The translations under genes and the position numbers were made by a program. 21,675 nucleotides of DNA from an uncultured Jannaschia sp. Its GTDB lineage: Bacteria > Pseudomonadota > Alphaproteobacteria > Rhodobacterales > Rhodobacteraceae. How positions within the stretch are numbered: the stretch's first letter is position 1; each line of letters starts with the position of its first letter. Under the pieces are notes generated by a model. It saw nothing but the letters and a program-made list of their open reading frames with translations. It ran no database searches and was not told where the DNA came from. Where the stretch lies: the NCBI GenBank assembly GCA_937916365.1, contig CALFSY010000164.1, forward strand, positions 1-21,675, read 5' to 3'. This document shows, in pieces, positions 9,186 through 16,826 of the stretch.

Positions 9186-9566
9186 TTAAAAGTCATCTAA
9201 AATATTTATTTTTAGATGATCTTGTGCGTGTTTTAATAATTTACTTAATTCTTTTACTTTTGCAGTTTCTGTCATATCGTGGCTAATTAAAATGTGACGC
9301 CATCGGTTATTCCATGGATTTACCATCATTTTTTCACCAACACAAAAATACTTTTTGGCCAAATCACATGCTGCATGTATATCTGAAACGCCATGCCGGT
9401 TAAGGCTGGATACGAGCATACGAAAATTAATGCGTATTATTTCCTTTGGAATTATATTATCAATCGTCTGTATAATCTCGACAACGTTGTTTGCAGTATC
9501 AGTTATGACTTCTGATTGATGTTTGAGTGCAGGGATCAATCTTTGCTGTTTAGTAAGAACGAACAT
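9186..9566 (-). CDS. Hypothetical protein, last gene of the 9.2-11.5 kb cassette
   Basis: I recognise no family in this 126-residue protein. It has no signal peptide or membrane segment. It is rich in Lys, Ile, Asn and His, in keeping with strongly AT-rich DNA (sampled lines near 35% GC, unlike the flanking core genes). The N-terminal half looks helical. ATG at 9566 overlaps the upstream stop in the arrangement TGATG, so translation is probably coupled. A GTG one codon earlier (9569) is an alternative start. As the small last gene of a coupled cassette it could be an immunity or accessory protein, but this is inferred from position and size only. Confidence 0.7.
   Translation of the reverse strand: MFVLTKQQRLIPALKHQSEVITDTANNVVEIIQTIDNIIPKEIIRINFRMLVSSLNRHGVSDIHAACDLAKKYFCVGEKMMVNPWNNRWRHILISHDMTETAKVKELSKLLKHAQDHLKINILDDF
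9193..9219. other. 10-bp inverted repeat downstream of gltB
   Basis: TCATCTAAAA at 9193-9202 is the exact reverse complement of TTTTAGATGA at 9210-9219, with a 7-base loop. It lies 23 bases after the gltB stop and inside the last codons of the convergent gene. The stem is AT-rich and no T tract follows it on the plus strand. It could mark the 3' end of the gltB transcript but is not a textbook intrinsic terminator. Confidence 0.4.
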
Positions 9567-10123
9567 CACAAATAACCTTTAGGTAGGGATTCTATGACTG
9601 GCCCAAGGATCGTTATATACAAACTATCGATTAAACGTTGTATTGGATGAACCGGATTAATTAAAGTTTTTGACATTTTAATAAAATCTATATCGTTTGG
9701 GTGATCGGTTTCTAGTGATTGTTTTAGTAACAGATCATCAAATCCTTTTAATGCCATTAGGGTTTTATCGTCCAACGCATTGCATAATGCCTGCGTCATT
9801 TCCGGGTTTGCCTTTGGCGCGACTGTGGGGCGAACGGCAGCCATTAAAATGGATTGTTGTAAGGTTGCTCGTGGTTCGGCCGTAGATATAAAATAATTCC
9901 GCATCCAGGTTACAGCATCATTGCCTAGATGATTTTTGGTGAATGCTTCAATATCCTCGGGGTTTAAGACCCCTTTCCCAGATACAATGTTTTTCTGCAG
10001 TGTGTTTATTTTGTTTTCTGGAATTTCATAATAAAACATATAACGCCAAAAGACGGCGGCACTGTGCAAAGCCAGGTGAATGGCAAATTCATTGGTATGA
10101 ATAATGCGGGCGGTTTTATTCAT
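9566..10123 (-). CDS. Hypothetical protein, third gene of the cassette
   Basis: This 185-residue protein matches no family I know. It is soluble by appearance and predicted largely helical. Aromatic residues cluster near the N-terminus (WRYMFYY, roughly residues 26-32), and the C-terminal third ends in a moderately hydrophobic stretch (SLYITILGPVIESL) too short and polar for a confident membrane segment. Its ATG at 10123 overlaps the stop of the preceding gene (ATGA), and its own stop overlaps the next start, so it sits in a translationally coupled chain. DNA composition is AT-rich, unlike the GC-rich gene immediately upstream in the same operon, which suggests a separate origin for the two downstream genes. 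Confidence 0.72.
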   Translation of the reverse strand: MNKTARIIHTNEFAIHLALHSAAVFWRYMFYYEIPENKINTLQKNIVSGKGVLNPEDIEAFTKNHLGNDAVTWMRNYFISTAEPRATLQQSILMAAVRPTVAPKANPEMTQALCNALDDKTLMALKGFDDLLLKQSLETDHPNDIDFIKMSKTLINPVHPIQRLIDSLYITILGPVIESLPKGYL

Positions 10124-10875
10124 GGGGGGTGCCGGATGGTGCGGATGTCATTGACAATCCGGTCGATTTGTTCTGCGCTTCCGTGGCTGGTCCATACGTT
10201 GCCATCATCACTGTCGATATACGTCTGGCCCAGGCGATACATTTCATCAAACGGTAGGTGCGGTTCATGTTTGTCCAGCATTTCATGCAGGATGTTGCCC
10301 GTCCGCATACTGTAAAATACGTCCAAAGGGTCCAGCACATCGTCATAGAAATTGATGTTGAACCGGTCGGCCAGCGCTAGTTCCGGCACGGACAGGTCCG
10401 CATCGCGCATGGCGTCGCACAAATCGGGATAAGATGGATCGCGCCAAGCGTAATAAACATCGGCCAGGAAACTGTTGATGGCAATGGTTTGCGCCTCGGA
10501 CAATCCTGTCCGTGACCATTGCGGTTGCCGCCCGTGCAGGGCCATGGCCCCGAACCATATGACGGTTTCTAAATCTTCATTGGGGTATCCCTTCCCCCGC
10601 GCAAACCATGTGTGCAGGGCGGCAATATCATCGGGCCCGATCCAGCGCGGGGCATTGGCCCACACCAGCGTATCGAGTGTGTCAAAGGCGATCATCCACA
10701 GATCGTCTTTGGCATAATAAAACGGGCGTTCACACTGTTCGGCACAGGCGCGCACCAGCGCGCGCACCTGATGGGGCTGATCCAACCGCAGGCGCAGTTC
10801 GGGTAACAACGGTTCCGCCGCGTCAAACCCCAGAAGGGAAAAGGCCTCACCACGCATATAAGCTGAATGAATCAT
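10120..10875 (-). CDS. Hypothetical protein, second gene of the cassette
   Basis: This 251-residue protein is not recognised. It is acidic, rich in Asp, Leu, Trp and Tyr, without signal peptide or membrane segments, and looks like a compact helical cytoplasmic protein. The frame stays open upstream to about 11136, but that extension is Arg/Gly/His-rich and lies opposite a better reading in another frame. ATG at 10875 gives MIHSAYM and overlaps the TGA that ends the hydrophobic reading frame of the upstream gene (ATGA). That overlap is why I choose this start. Composition is GC-rich (one sampled line about 63%). Its place directly after a putative effector gene would fit an immunity or adaptor role. 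No sequence motif proves it. Confidence 0.75.
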   Translation of the reverse strand: MIHSAYMRGEAFSLLGFDAAEPLLPELRLRLDQPHQVRALVRACAEQCERPFYYAKDDLWMIAFDTLDTLVWANAPRWIGPDDIAALHTWFARGKGYPNEDLETVIWFGAMALHGRQPQWSRTGLSEAQTIAINSFLADVYYAWRDPSYPDLCDAMRDADLSVPELALADRFNINFYDDVLDPLDVFYSMRTGNILHEMLDKHEPHLPFDEMYRLGQTYIDSDDGNVWTSHGSAEQIDRIVNDIRTIRHPP

Positions 10876-10975
10876 TGTATTGCCAGCCCCCATGCGGCCA
10901 CGCCCGCCGTGCCCGCCGCGTATTCCCCGAACGGACCGTCCACCGGCACAAACACCAATGCCCCGGCGCCCACAA
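10872..10975 (-). pseudogene. Displaced C-terminal membrane segment of the cassette's first gene
   Basis: Between the C7 run and 10872 the -1 frame reads TPWQRIGYAVGG, then a hydrophobic span (TLLIVGAGALVFVP), a short DGPFGEY turn and a second Ala/Gly-rich hydrophobic span ending GLAIQ-stop. The stop TGA overlaps the ATG of the next gene. This looks like real coding sequence: a helix-turn-helix membrane hairpin with a coupled stop. It has no start codon with a ribosome binding site of its own. It most likely belongs to the upstream frame, joined in life by an intact C8 tract, by slippage, or broken here by mutation or sequencing error. Confidence 0.5.
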
Positions 10976-11464
10976 TCAACAATGTGCCCCCCACGGCATA
11001 CCCGATGCGTTGCCATGGGGTGGGGCCGGCGGGGGGGTGGTGCGCGATGTCGGGCGGCGATCCGGATACCGGTCCCAGTAATCTTCGGCTGTGGGGATGG
11101 ATGCGCGCCGTGCCGCCGCCACCGCGGCGGGATCAATCACAACGGCATGGCCGCCGCCGCCGCACCCTTGGGCATTATATTCTTCAACAAGGTTTTCCAA
11201 ACCACGCTTACGGCCCTGAAGTTGTTCGGTATGGGTTTCCCACGTATCTCTACCGTTGCGGATGGTGCCGGGTGGGTCCGCCGTTGGGCTTAACATGGCG
11301 GCAATCCGTTCCAGGATGCCCTTGTTCCACCCTTGCCCCGTATCGTGCCCGTCCACCAGGCGGTTAATCGCCTCGGCCAGGCACACACACGGGTGCCGCT
11401 GACAATGGCGCAGGGCGTTTCTGACCGCATTTGAATTTCGGGTGGGGCCGATGCCGCGGGCCAT
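10976..11464 (-). CDS. Hypothetical protein, first gene of the cassette; reading frame probably interrupted
   Basis: As read it is 162 residues, starting MARGIGPTRNSNAV at ATG 11464. A cysteine group (HCQRHPCVCLAEAINRL) is followed by a charged helical stretch (TWETHTEQLQGRKRGLENL), a CGGGG run, and a Pro/Arg-rich tail that ends abruptly at GAHC. The last part of this frame looks like out-of-frame sequence. A C7 run (11031-11037) allows a -1 slip into a frame that continues with a membrane segment and ends at 10872, which would give about 197 residues. The helical block followed by NAQGCGGGG reminds me of proteins near PAAR/Rhs-type polymorphic toxins, but that is recollection, not a search result. 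The Shine-Dalgarno signal is weak. Confidence 0.6.
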   Translation of the reverse strand: MARGIGPTRNSNAVRNALRHCQRHPCVCLAEAINRLVDGHDTGQGWNKGILERIAAMLSPTADPPGTIRNGRDTWETHTEQLQGRKRGLENLVEEYNAQGCGGGGHAVVIDPAAVAAARRASIPTAEDYWDRYPDRRPTSRTTPPPAPPHGNASGMPWGAHC

Positions 11465-11660
11465 CGCGATGACTCAGTATAATATTAATCTTAACACTAT
11501 CGATATTCGGATCATTGCACCCTGTCAATTCTATTTGATAGCCTAATTATTTGTAATAATAGTTAAAATTTAATTAAGATTGATTGGAAAAATAGCAGCC
11601 TATCGTTTGTATAAAAATGTGCTCCTCTTTATTTACCTGTATACCGGATTGTATTACAAC
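11465..11660. other. AT-rich intergenic region between cassette and serB
   Basis: This is 196 bases of markedly AT-rich DNA with no open reading frame. Transcripts from serB enter it from the right and the cassette promoter should lie at its left end. A weak 4-bp stem followed by five T (minus strand, around 11590-11605) is the only hint of a serB terminator. No integrase site, terminal repeat or target duplication was recognised, although this region would be one edge of any inserted segment. Confidence 0.5.
11500..11528 (-). promoter_or_regulatory. Candidate promoter of the cassette
   Basis: On the minus strand a perfect TTGACA (11528-11523) is followed after 17 bases by TATCGA (11505-11500), a poor match to TATAAT. 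Transcription would start near 11493 and leave a leader of about 28 bases before the ATG at 11464. The -35 element and the spacing are good, the -10 is weak, so this is only a candidate. Confidence 0.25.
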
Positions 11661-12536
11661 TTAGGGATTTACAAATTCGGCCATGTGATATCCTTGGATA
11701 TATAACAACGCGGTTAGATCGCCGTGGTTGATCCGATGTTGCGTCTGGGCCTGGACGATGGGTTTGGCATGAACGGCAACGCCAAGCCCCGCCTGTTCGA
11801 TCATGCCCAGATCGTTTGCACCGTCGCCGATGGCCAAGACATCGTGCGCCCCGATCGAAAGGCGGTTGGTCAAATCCGCCAACGCCTCTACCTTGGCGGC
11901 GCGCCCTAGGATAGGGCGTGCCACATCCCCCATTAGAACGTTGTTTTCTATCAACAATGTGTTGGCGCGATGGTCGTCAAAACCTAGCGTTTGCGCAACC
12001 CATGCTGTAAAGGCGGTGAAGCCGCCCGATACCAGCGCGGTATATGCACCGTGCGCCTTCATCGTGGCAACCAGGGTCGCGCCCCCCGATACAGGCGTGA
12101 TGCGCCGGTTCAAAACATCCGCGATAATATCGGCAGGCGCCCCTTTCAGCAGCGCCACCCGGGCGCGTAGGGCGTCTTCAAAATTAAGCGCACCATCCAT
12201 GGCACGAGCGGTGATGGCCTTTACCTGGTCGCCCACCCCGGCGGTCGCGGCCAATTCATCAATGCATTCCTGACCAATCATCGTTGAATCCATATCGGCC
12301 AGCAGCAATTTTTTACGGCGATTGCCCGCCGGTTGCACCACGAAATCAATTTCTTGACCCTGTAAGGATTGCCAAACATTATCGTGATTGGGGGGGGGCG
12401 CAGGCATTGTGAATTCCGCTGCCGATTTGGGGTTAAGCCAGGTTATATTGCCCCCGCCAAACCTGTTCCGCAGGGTGCCGATCATATTGGGGTCTAGCGC
12501 CCCTGTGGGATGGGTTAGTAAAGTAGCAATGAACAT
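11661..12536 (-). CDS. serB: Phosphoserine phosphatase SerB
   Basis: This HAD-superfamily enzyme hydrolyses O-phosphoserine to serine, the last step of the phosphorylated serine pathway. In its 291 residues, HAD motif I is DMDST with nucleophile D81 and general acid D83, motif II is SGG at 170-172, motif III lysine is probably K215, and motif IV is GDGANDLGM with D238 and D242. Residues 1-70 form the usual N-terminal regulatory-like region. The linker between the two parts contains PAPPP, encoded by a run of nine C (12390-12398), which is in frame here. ATG at 12536 has no evident Shine-Dalgarno sequence. The gene stands alone, between the unknown cassette and the Att-like export genes. Confidence 0.96.
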   Translation of the reverse strand: MFIATLLTHPTGALDPNMIGTLRNRFGGGNITWLNPKSAAEFTMPAPPPNHDNVWQSLQGQEIDFVVQPAGNRRKKLLLADMDSTMIGQECIDELAATAGVGDQVKAITARAMDGALNFEDALRARVALLKGAPADIIADVLNRRITPVSGGATLVATMKAHGAYTALVSGGFTAFTAWVAQTLGFDDHRANTLLIENNVLMGDVARPILGRAAKVEALADLTNRLSIGAHDVLAIGDGANDLGMIEQAGLGVAVHAKPIVQAQTQHRINHGDLTALLYIQGYHMAEFVNP

Positions 12537-12632
12537 TTTATAACACTATATTGATTTATCTGTTGGGGTGGGGTGGTTGTTTGAGTCCAGTTAATTGCCG
12601 TAATTCATTCAAGGCCCCGTAGATCACGCGGC

Positions 12633-13703
12633 TTATTCATAGCCTGTCATTTCCAAATACCCCACGCCGGTGTGGCTGCCGGAAAATTGAAACGGCCCTT
12701 CCCAATAAGGGATGCTCACATCCATCCAACTGTGCGGATTTATTGGTTCTGTCTCAACCGAAAGCCCCCGGGCAGGTAAATCCACCCGCCATCGAACAGG
12801 CACTGTGCGATCCGCAACCTGGGCAAAGGTAAGGGGCGTTAGGCGTAGCGCCCCATCGGGGTAGTGTTCGGTTACCCCGTCCGGGGTGATCCATGTGGCG
12901 GCTGTGAATGTTGCTTGATCGTGCCCACGTAGGCCGAATGCCATCAACCGTGTCCCATCATCAAAGCGCAATGAAAACCAATCCCACCCATCTTGGGTCT
13001 CTGATAAAGGTTGTGACGACCATTCGCGATCCAGCCACGCTGTGCCAGTTACCGCAACAGACCCCGAGGGGAGGGTAAGGGTGCCCTGGGCCTGATAGAA
13101 CGGTTGCGAATAATAATAACTGGCCTGTCCATCGGCCGATTTAACGGAATACCCTGCGTCCCCATGAAAAATAATCGGTCCGGTGGCCGCCATCGTTAAA
13201 TCATACGCAAAGGTTTGCCCCTGCGCGGTAACGTGTAGCGCGGTTAGCATGTCCGCGCCGTCCTCTGCCAACGTTGCCATGGTCCAATCGTCGATCCAGG
13301 CTTCAAATGGGGCGGGGTGCGCGCCTGCCTGCCCAATTCCGCCACGGGCCAAACGTTCGGCGCTGAAATGGCGATCTGCTGTTGTTAGACCCGTATGCCC
13401 CATCCACAGGTGCGAACTTTGCCATCCTTGCCGGGTTTCGGGGGATAAGGCGGATCGAAACAATGTCCATTGCACGCCATACTCATGGCCCATCGCGTCG
13501 CGTAAATTGGCCGTTAAATACCACCATTCGATCCGGTATTCCGGATGTGGGCCATGATCGGTGGGAAAATCGAATGCCGTGCCCCGTTGCGGTATGGCAA
13601 ATCCATCTGCTGCGCTGCCTAACCCCGCAAACCCCTGCGGCACGGCGGTGGATGGCCATAGGCAAAGCGCGATGAAAACCGCCTTGGATATGTTACCGAT
13701 CAT
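12633..13703 (-). CDS. AttH/CrtC-family lipocalin-like exported protein
   Basis: This 356-residue protein belongs to the family variously called AttH, CrtC-like or lipocalin-like domain protein. It begins with a signal peptide (ISKAVFIALCLWPSTA, cleavage near AVPQG), and the diagnostic EWWY is at residues 59-62. The rest is beta-rich with many Trp and Tyr, as expected for two lipocalin-like barrels. Carotenoid hydratase activity is known for CrtC relatives, but there are no carotenoid genes here. ATG at 13703 is chosen because it gives a proper signal peptide and overlaps the permease stop by 11 bases; the open frame upstream of it is not needed. The ABC-permease-AttH order matches the attEFGH type of operon, which suggests an envelope or lipid-related substrate. 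Confidence 0.85.
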   Translation of the reverse strand: MIGNISKAVFIALCLWPSTAVPQGFAGLGSAADGFAIPQRGTAFDFPTDHGPHPEYRIEWWYLTANLRDAMGHEYGVQWTLFRSALSPETRQGWQSSHLWMGHTGLTTADRHFSAERLARGGIGQAGAHPAPFEAWIDDWTMATLAEDGADMLTALHVTAQGQTFAYDLTMAATGPIIFHGDAGYSVKSADGQASYYYSQPFYQAQGTLTLPSGSVAVTGTAWLDREWSSQPLSETQDGWDWFSLRFDDGTRLMAFGLRGHDQATFTAATWITPDGVTEHYPDGALRLTPLTFAQVADRTVPVRWRVDLPARGLSVETEPINPHSWMDVSIPYWEGPFQFSGSHTGVGYLEMTGYE

Positions 13704-16107
13704 GGGAAAATACTTGTAGCAATGTATGAGGTTCCATTTTGGCCAAACGTCGGGCCGGCACCAAGGCCGCAAGGATTGCAGCGATCAAGGCCAAACCGCC
13801 CAGTCGAATATATTCAACCGGGAATGCCACCATCGGCAACCGCCACCCAAACGCCGCAACATTGACCACCGCCAACAACCCCCAAGCTAGCAGAAGCCCC
13901 ACCGGCAGGGCCGCCAAAAAGGTGAGCGCGGCAAACAATATCGCGCGCACCAATTCATCCCGCGCCAAGGTTGCACGCGGCACCCCCATTGCCCACACCG
14001 GTGCCAGATGATGCAAACGCATTACCGATAGGGTTAGCAAGCTGGTGAACAGTGCAAACCCTGCAACGCCCAGCGTTAGGATGTTCAACGCACCTGTAAT
14101 TCGAAATGTGCGTTCAAATACCTGTAAGGAGGCGGTTTTGATCGCCGTTTGGTTGACCACCGCTTCCGGCGGTAGGTCCAATTCTGTCACAATGGCGCTG
14201 GTAAGGGATGCAATGTCGTTTGCGGCCACGCGCACCGCATAGCTTTGTAAAGTTTCATCTGGAAACAGGGTTTGAAATATCCCCAAGCCCAGTATGACCT
14301 GCCCCTTTGGATTGCCATAATCCGAATAAATGCCCGCAATCGGTAGGGTTAGGTTTGTGCGGATCGTTACCAAATCGCCCAGGTCCAGGGTATGCCGCCG
14401 CGCCATCTGTTCGTTCACAAAGATGGCCCTGTTTTCGGCCAATTCGTCCCATGCCCCAGGCAACGCACGGATCAAGGGCCAAAAATCGCGGTATGTGGCA
14501 TGATCTGCGATCCCTAAAATATCGGCGGGTTGGCCAAATAGTGTCACCTCGGCCCAGATATTGGGCAACACCGCCTGCGTTCTTGGGGCAAGAAAGGCTT
14601 CAATCACCGCCGCCTCTGCTGCGTTACGCGGGGTGATATACAGCTCTGCCGCTAAACGCTGATCCAACCACCCCACAAATGTCGCACGAAACGACCCAAC
14701 CATGGTCGATACCCCGATATTGGTCGCCAACGCCAACATCAGCGCCATCAACGCCAGCGATAGGCCCGGCACCTGTTGGCGTGCATCGGCCATCATCCAT
14801 TCGGCCTTTGCCCCCCGCACATAACGCTGCCCCAAGGTCAGGAGCATGGTAAGGATAGACGGCAACATCAGCGCACACGCCAAAAGCAACGCGGCCAGAA
14901 AGGCAAACCCCGCCAACAATCCGTCCCCCGCCCAAAGCAAAACCATTGCCATCACGGCCAATCCAACCGCGCCAAAGGTTCGCCGTCGTCCCGCGCGGTC
15001 ATTGGCCGTGGTCCATGCCTGCGGTTGGGCAATGGCCAGGATGGGTAATCGGGCAATGTGCAGGAAAATGTGTGCGGTGGCCAAACCTGCCCCTACCAAT
15101 GTCATTGCCGCCCCCGCCAATGCCCAGGACCACCGAAATGTTAATCCATCCGATATATCGGCCCCATATAGATCGCGTAGGGTTCCCGCCACACCTGGCA
15201 TCAAAATCCGCGCCGTGATGTGGCCAAGTGTTAGGCCCACCACAATCGCCACCGCCGATAACACCAACAACTCGAAACCAAAGGCCGCCAACAATGTGCG
15301 CAAAGGCACGCCCATCGCGCGCAAACTGCGCACCATATGGCGGCGTTGTTCAAATGCCAGGCCCACTGTACCATGCACGATGAACAATCCCACAATAAAC
15401 CCAAGCAGACCAAATGCCGTTAGATTTAGGTGGAAACTATCGGTTAGGCGGCCAATGTCATGGCCCGATTGTGGCGCATTCAGCACTAGGTCAGGGATGT
15501 TTGCCATAGGGGGCAGGCCGGGGGGCTGCGTTGGGTTCACCAGTAAATAATCGGGGTTTACGCGCCCCAGTATCCTGGCGGCCGTGGCAATATCGGTGAT
15601 GGCCGTGGCGGAGGGAACACCACTGGCCACGATGACAGGCGGCAAGGTGTTATTGTTCAATCCCTCGGCGGTTTCATCGTTAACCAACAAAAGACCGGGT
15701 TCTGTCAAAAACTGTGCCAGGTTGATGCCCGCATCCCTATTATTCCGCAGCCCATCGGGCAGTGATGCCACGGGTGCGGTTAATGGATCAATGCCCAGAA
15801 TGCGTAATCGAACATCACCATTGTTCCATATACCAGATATTACCGGCGACACCTGATGCCCGGCGCGCCGCAGTTCAACATACGTATCTATGGGCACAGG
15901 TTGCCCTTGGGGCGCGGTCAGCCGCGCATATTGATTTTGCGTCAATGTTGCGGCGGCTTGTGCATAGGCGGCGCGTGCCTGGGCATTCATGGCTTGCACG
16001 CCGGACCAAAGGGCCGCAGCCAACGCAAGGCCAATTAGAAATGTGGCCAGTTGCCCCACCCGTCGGCGCCAATGCGATACCAAGGCTAGGAATGTGGCCC
16101 AAAACAT
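13693..16107 (-). CDS. FtsX-type ABC transporter permease (fused AttF/AttG-like)
   Basis: This 804-residue membrane protein is of the FtsX/MacB permease class. One N-terminal transmembrane segment (about residues 17-40) is followed by a large periplasmic domain, then a block of segments (roughly 230-470). A second periplasmic domain follows, and three C-terminal segments lie between about 680 and 795. That tandem layout fits a fusion of two FtsX-like halves, as in LolCDE-like or AttFG exporters that extract or move envelope lipids or lipoproteins. ATG at 16107 starts one base after the ATPase stop. A GTG at 16116, overlapping the ATPase end, is the alternative. The gene overlaps the AttH-like gene by 11 bases, so the three products are surely made together. 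The substrate is unknown. Confidence 0.88.
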   Translation of the reverse strand: MFWATFLALVSHWRRRVGQLATFLIGLALAAALWSGVQAMNAQARAAYAQAAATLTQNQYARLTAPQGQPVPIDTYVELRRAGHQVSPVISGIWNNGDVRLRILGIDPLTAPVASLPDGLRNNRDAGINLAQFLTEPGLLLVNDETAEGLNNNTLPPVIVASGVPSATAITDIATAARILGRVNPDYLLVNPTQPPGLPPMANIPDLVLNAPQSGHDIGRLTDSFHLNLTAFGLLGFIVGLFIVHGTVGLAFEQRRHMVRSLRAMGVPLRTLLAAFGFELLVLSAVAIVVGLTLGHITARILMPGVAGTLRDLYGADISDGLTFRWSWALAGAAMTLVGAGLATAHIFLHIARLPILAIAQPQAWTTANDRAGRRRTFGAVGLAVMAMVLLWAGDGLLAGFAFLAALLLACALMLPSILTMLLTLGQRYVRGAKAEWMMADARQQVPGLSLALMALMLALATNIGVSTMVGSFRATFVGWLDQRLAAELYITPRNAAEAAVIEAFLAPRTQAVLPNIWAEVTLFGQPADILGIADHATYRDFWPLIRALPGAWDELAENRAIFVNEQMARRHTLDLGDLVTIRTNLTLPIAGIYSDYGNPKGQVILGLGIFQTLFPDETLQSYAVRVAANDIASLTSAIVTELDLPPEAVVNQTAIKTASLQVFERTFRITGALNILTLGVAGFALFTSLLTLSVMRLHHLAPVWAMGVPRATLARDELVRAILFAALTFLAALPVGLLLAWGLLAVVNVAAFGWRLPMVAFPVEYIRLGGLALIAAILAALVPARRLAKMEPHTLLQVFSHDR

Positions 16108-16108
16108 A

Positions 16109-16783
16109 TTATGCACCCACGGCCAGTTGCCCGTGCGACAGGTGTGCGCGTCGGTCGAATTTGGCGGCTAAGCGGTTGGAATGAGTGACCATCATCAACA
16201 CTGCCTCGGTTTTTTCGACTAATTCCAAAAGCAATGCTACAACTGTATCTGCCGTTGTTTCATCCAAATTGCCGGTGGGTTCATCGGCCAAAATAAGCGG
16301 TGGTTGCGGGGCAAGGGCGCGGGCGATCGCAACGCGCTGTTGCTGCCCACCCGATAAATTTTCGGGATACCGGTCCAACATTTCGTTCAAACCCAAACGT
16401 GCAGTGATATTTTGGGTGAATTCGGCCTCAAACCGGCCCGCGAGACGTGCCTGGAATGCGATGTTTTGGGCCACTGTCAGCGACGGAATAAGATTGAACT
16501 GTTGAAAAATCAGACCAATTTTATCGCGGCGCAGACGGCCGCGCGCACCATCATTAAGACCGGCAAGATTAGTGCCATCAATGGAAATCGTGCCCGTATC
16601 AGGGTGATCCAAGGCGGCGGTCAAATGCAACAGGGTGCTTTTGCCAGATCCGCTTTCGCCCGTTAAGGCAAGGGTTGTGCCCTGCGCAACCCCAAGTGTG
16701 ATACCACGCAAAACAGGCAGGGGGCCTTCGGCCGTTTTATAGGCTTTGGTCACGCCGCGTATATCCAATAAGTGGGACATCAT
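16109..16783 (-). CDS. ABC transporter ATP-binding protein (LolD/AttE-like)
   Basis: This 224-residue ATPase powers the adjacent FtsX-type permease. It has Walker A GESGSGKST (42-50), a Q-loop in LIFQQ (about 91-95), the signature LSGGQQQR (143-150), Walker B LILADEP (163-169) and the switch histidine H201. The protein is close to the MacB/LolD branch of ABC ATPases. Two adjacent ATG codons (16783 and 16780) can start it, and no strong ribosome binding site is visible before either. It is first in the three-gene export operon. The promoter should lie in the 79 bases between it and cydB, which also hold a hairpin. Confidence 0.94.
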   Translation of the reverse strand: MMSHLLDIRGVTKAYKTAEGPLPVLRGITLGVAQGTTLALTGESGSGKSTLLHLTAALDHPDTGTISIDGTNLAGLNDGARGRLRRDKIGLIFQQFNLIPSLTVAQNIAFQARLAGRFEAEFTQNITARLGLNEMLDRYPENLSGGQQQRVAIARALAPQPPLILADEPTGNLDETTADTVVALLLELVEKTEAVLMMVTHSNRLAAKFDRRAHLSHGQLAVGA

Positions 16784-16826
16784 ATTATGTCACATAGGGG
16801 CGTGCGTCTATCACAAAGCCAGGGTA

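Noticed and set aside
10876..11136. Upstream extension of the 251-residue cassette gene to 338 residues
   Set aside because: The added 87 residues are Arg/Gly/His/Pro-rich and lie opposite better coding sequence in two other minus-strand frames; ATG 10875 overlaps the preceding stop exactly.
10880..11293. Plus-strand Pro/Arg-rich open reading frame opposite the cassette
   Set aside because: Low-complexity composition typical of the antisense of GC-rich coding DNA; no ribosome binding site and no recognisable domain.
11580..11610. Possible intrinsic terminator for serB
   Set aside because: The stem is only about four base pairs before five T on the minus strand, too weak to call.
9170..11660. 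Mobile element or prophage remnant carrying the cassette
   Set aside because: No transposase, integrase, terminal inverted repeats or flanking direct repeats were seen, and no tRNA lies at either edge; composition alone is not enough.
13704..13772. 23-residue N-terminal extension of the AttH-like protein
   Set aside because: It would bury the signal peptide inside the protein and lies wholly within the permease gene; ATG 13703 gives a normal exported start.
14846..15550. Long plus-strand open reading frame opposite the permease gene
   Set aside because: Antisense shadow with Asn/Ala/Pro/Arg bias and no domain; the permease frame is continuous and well structured.
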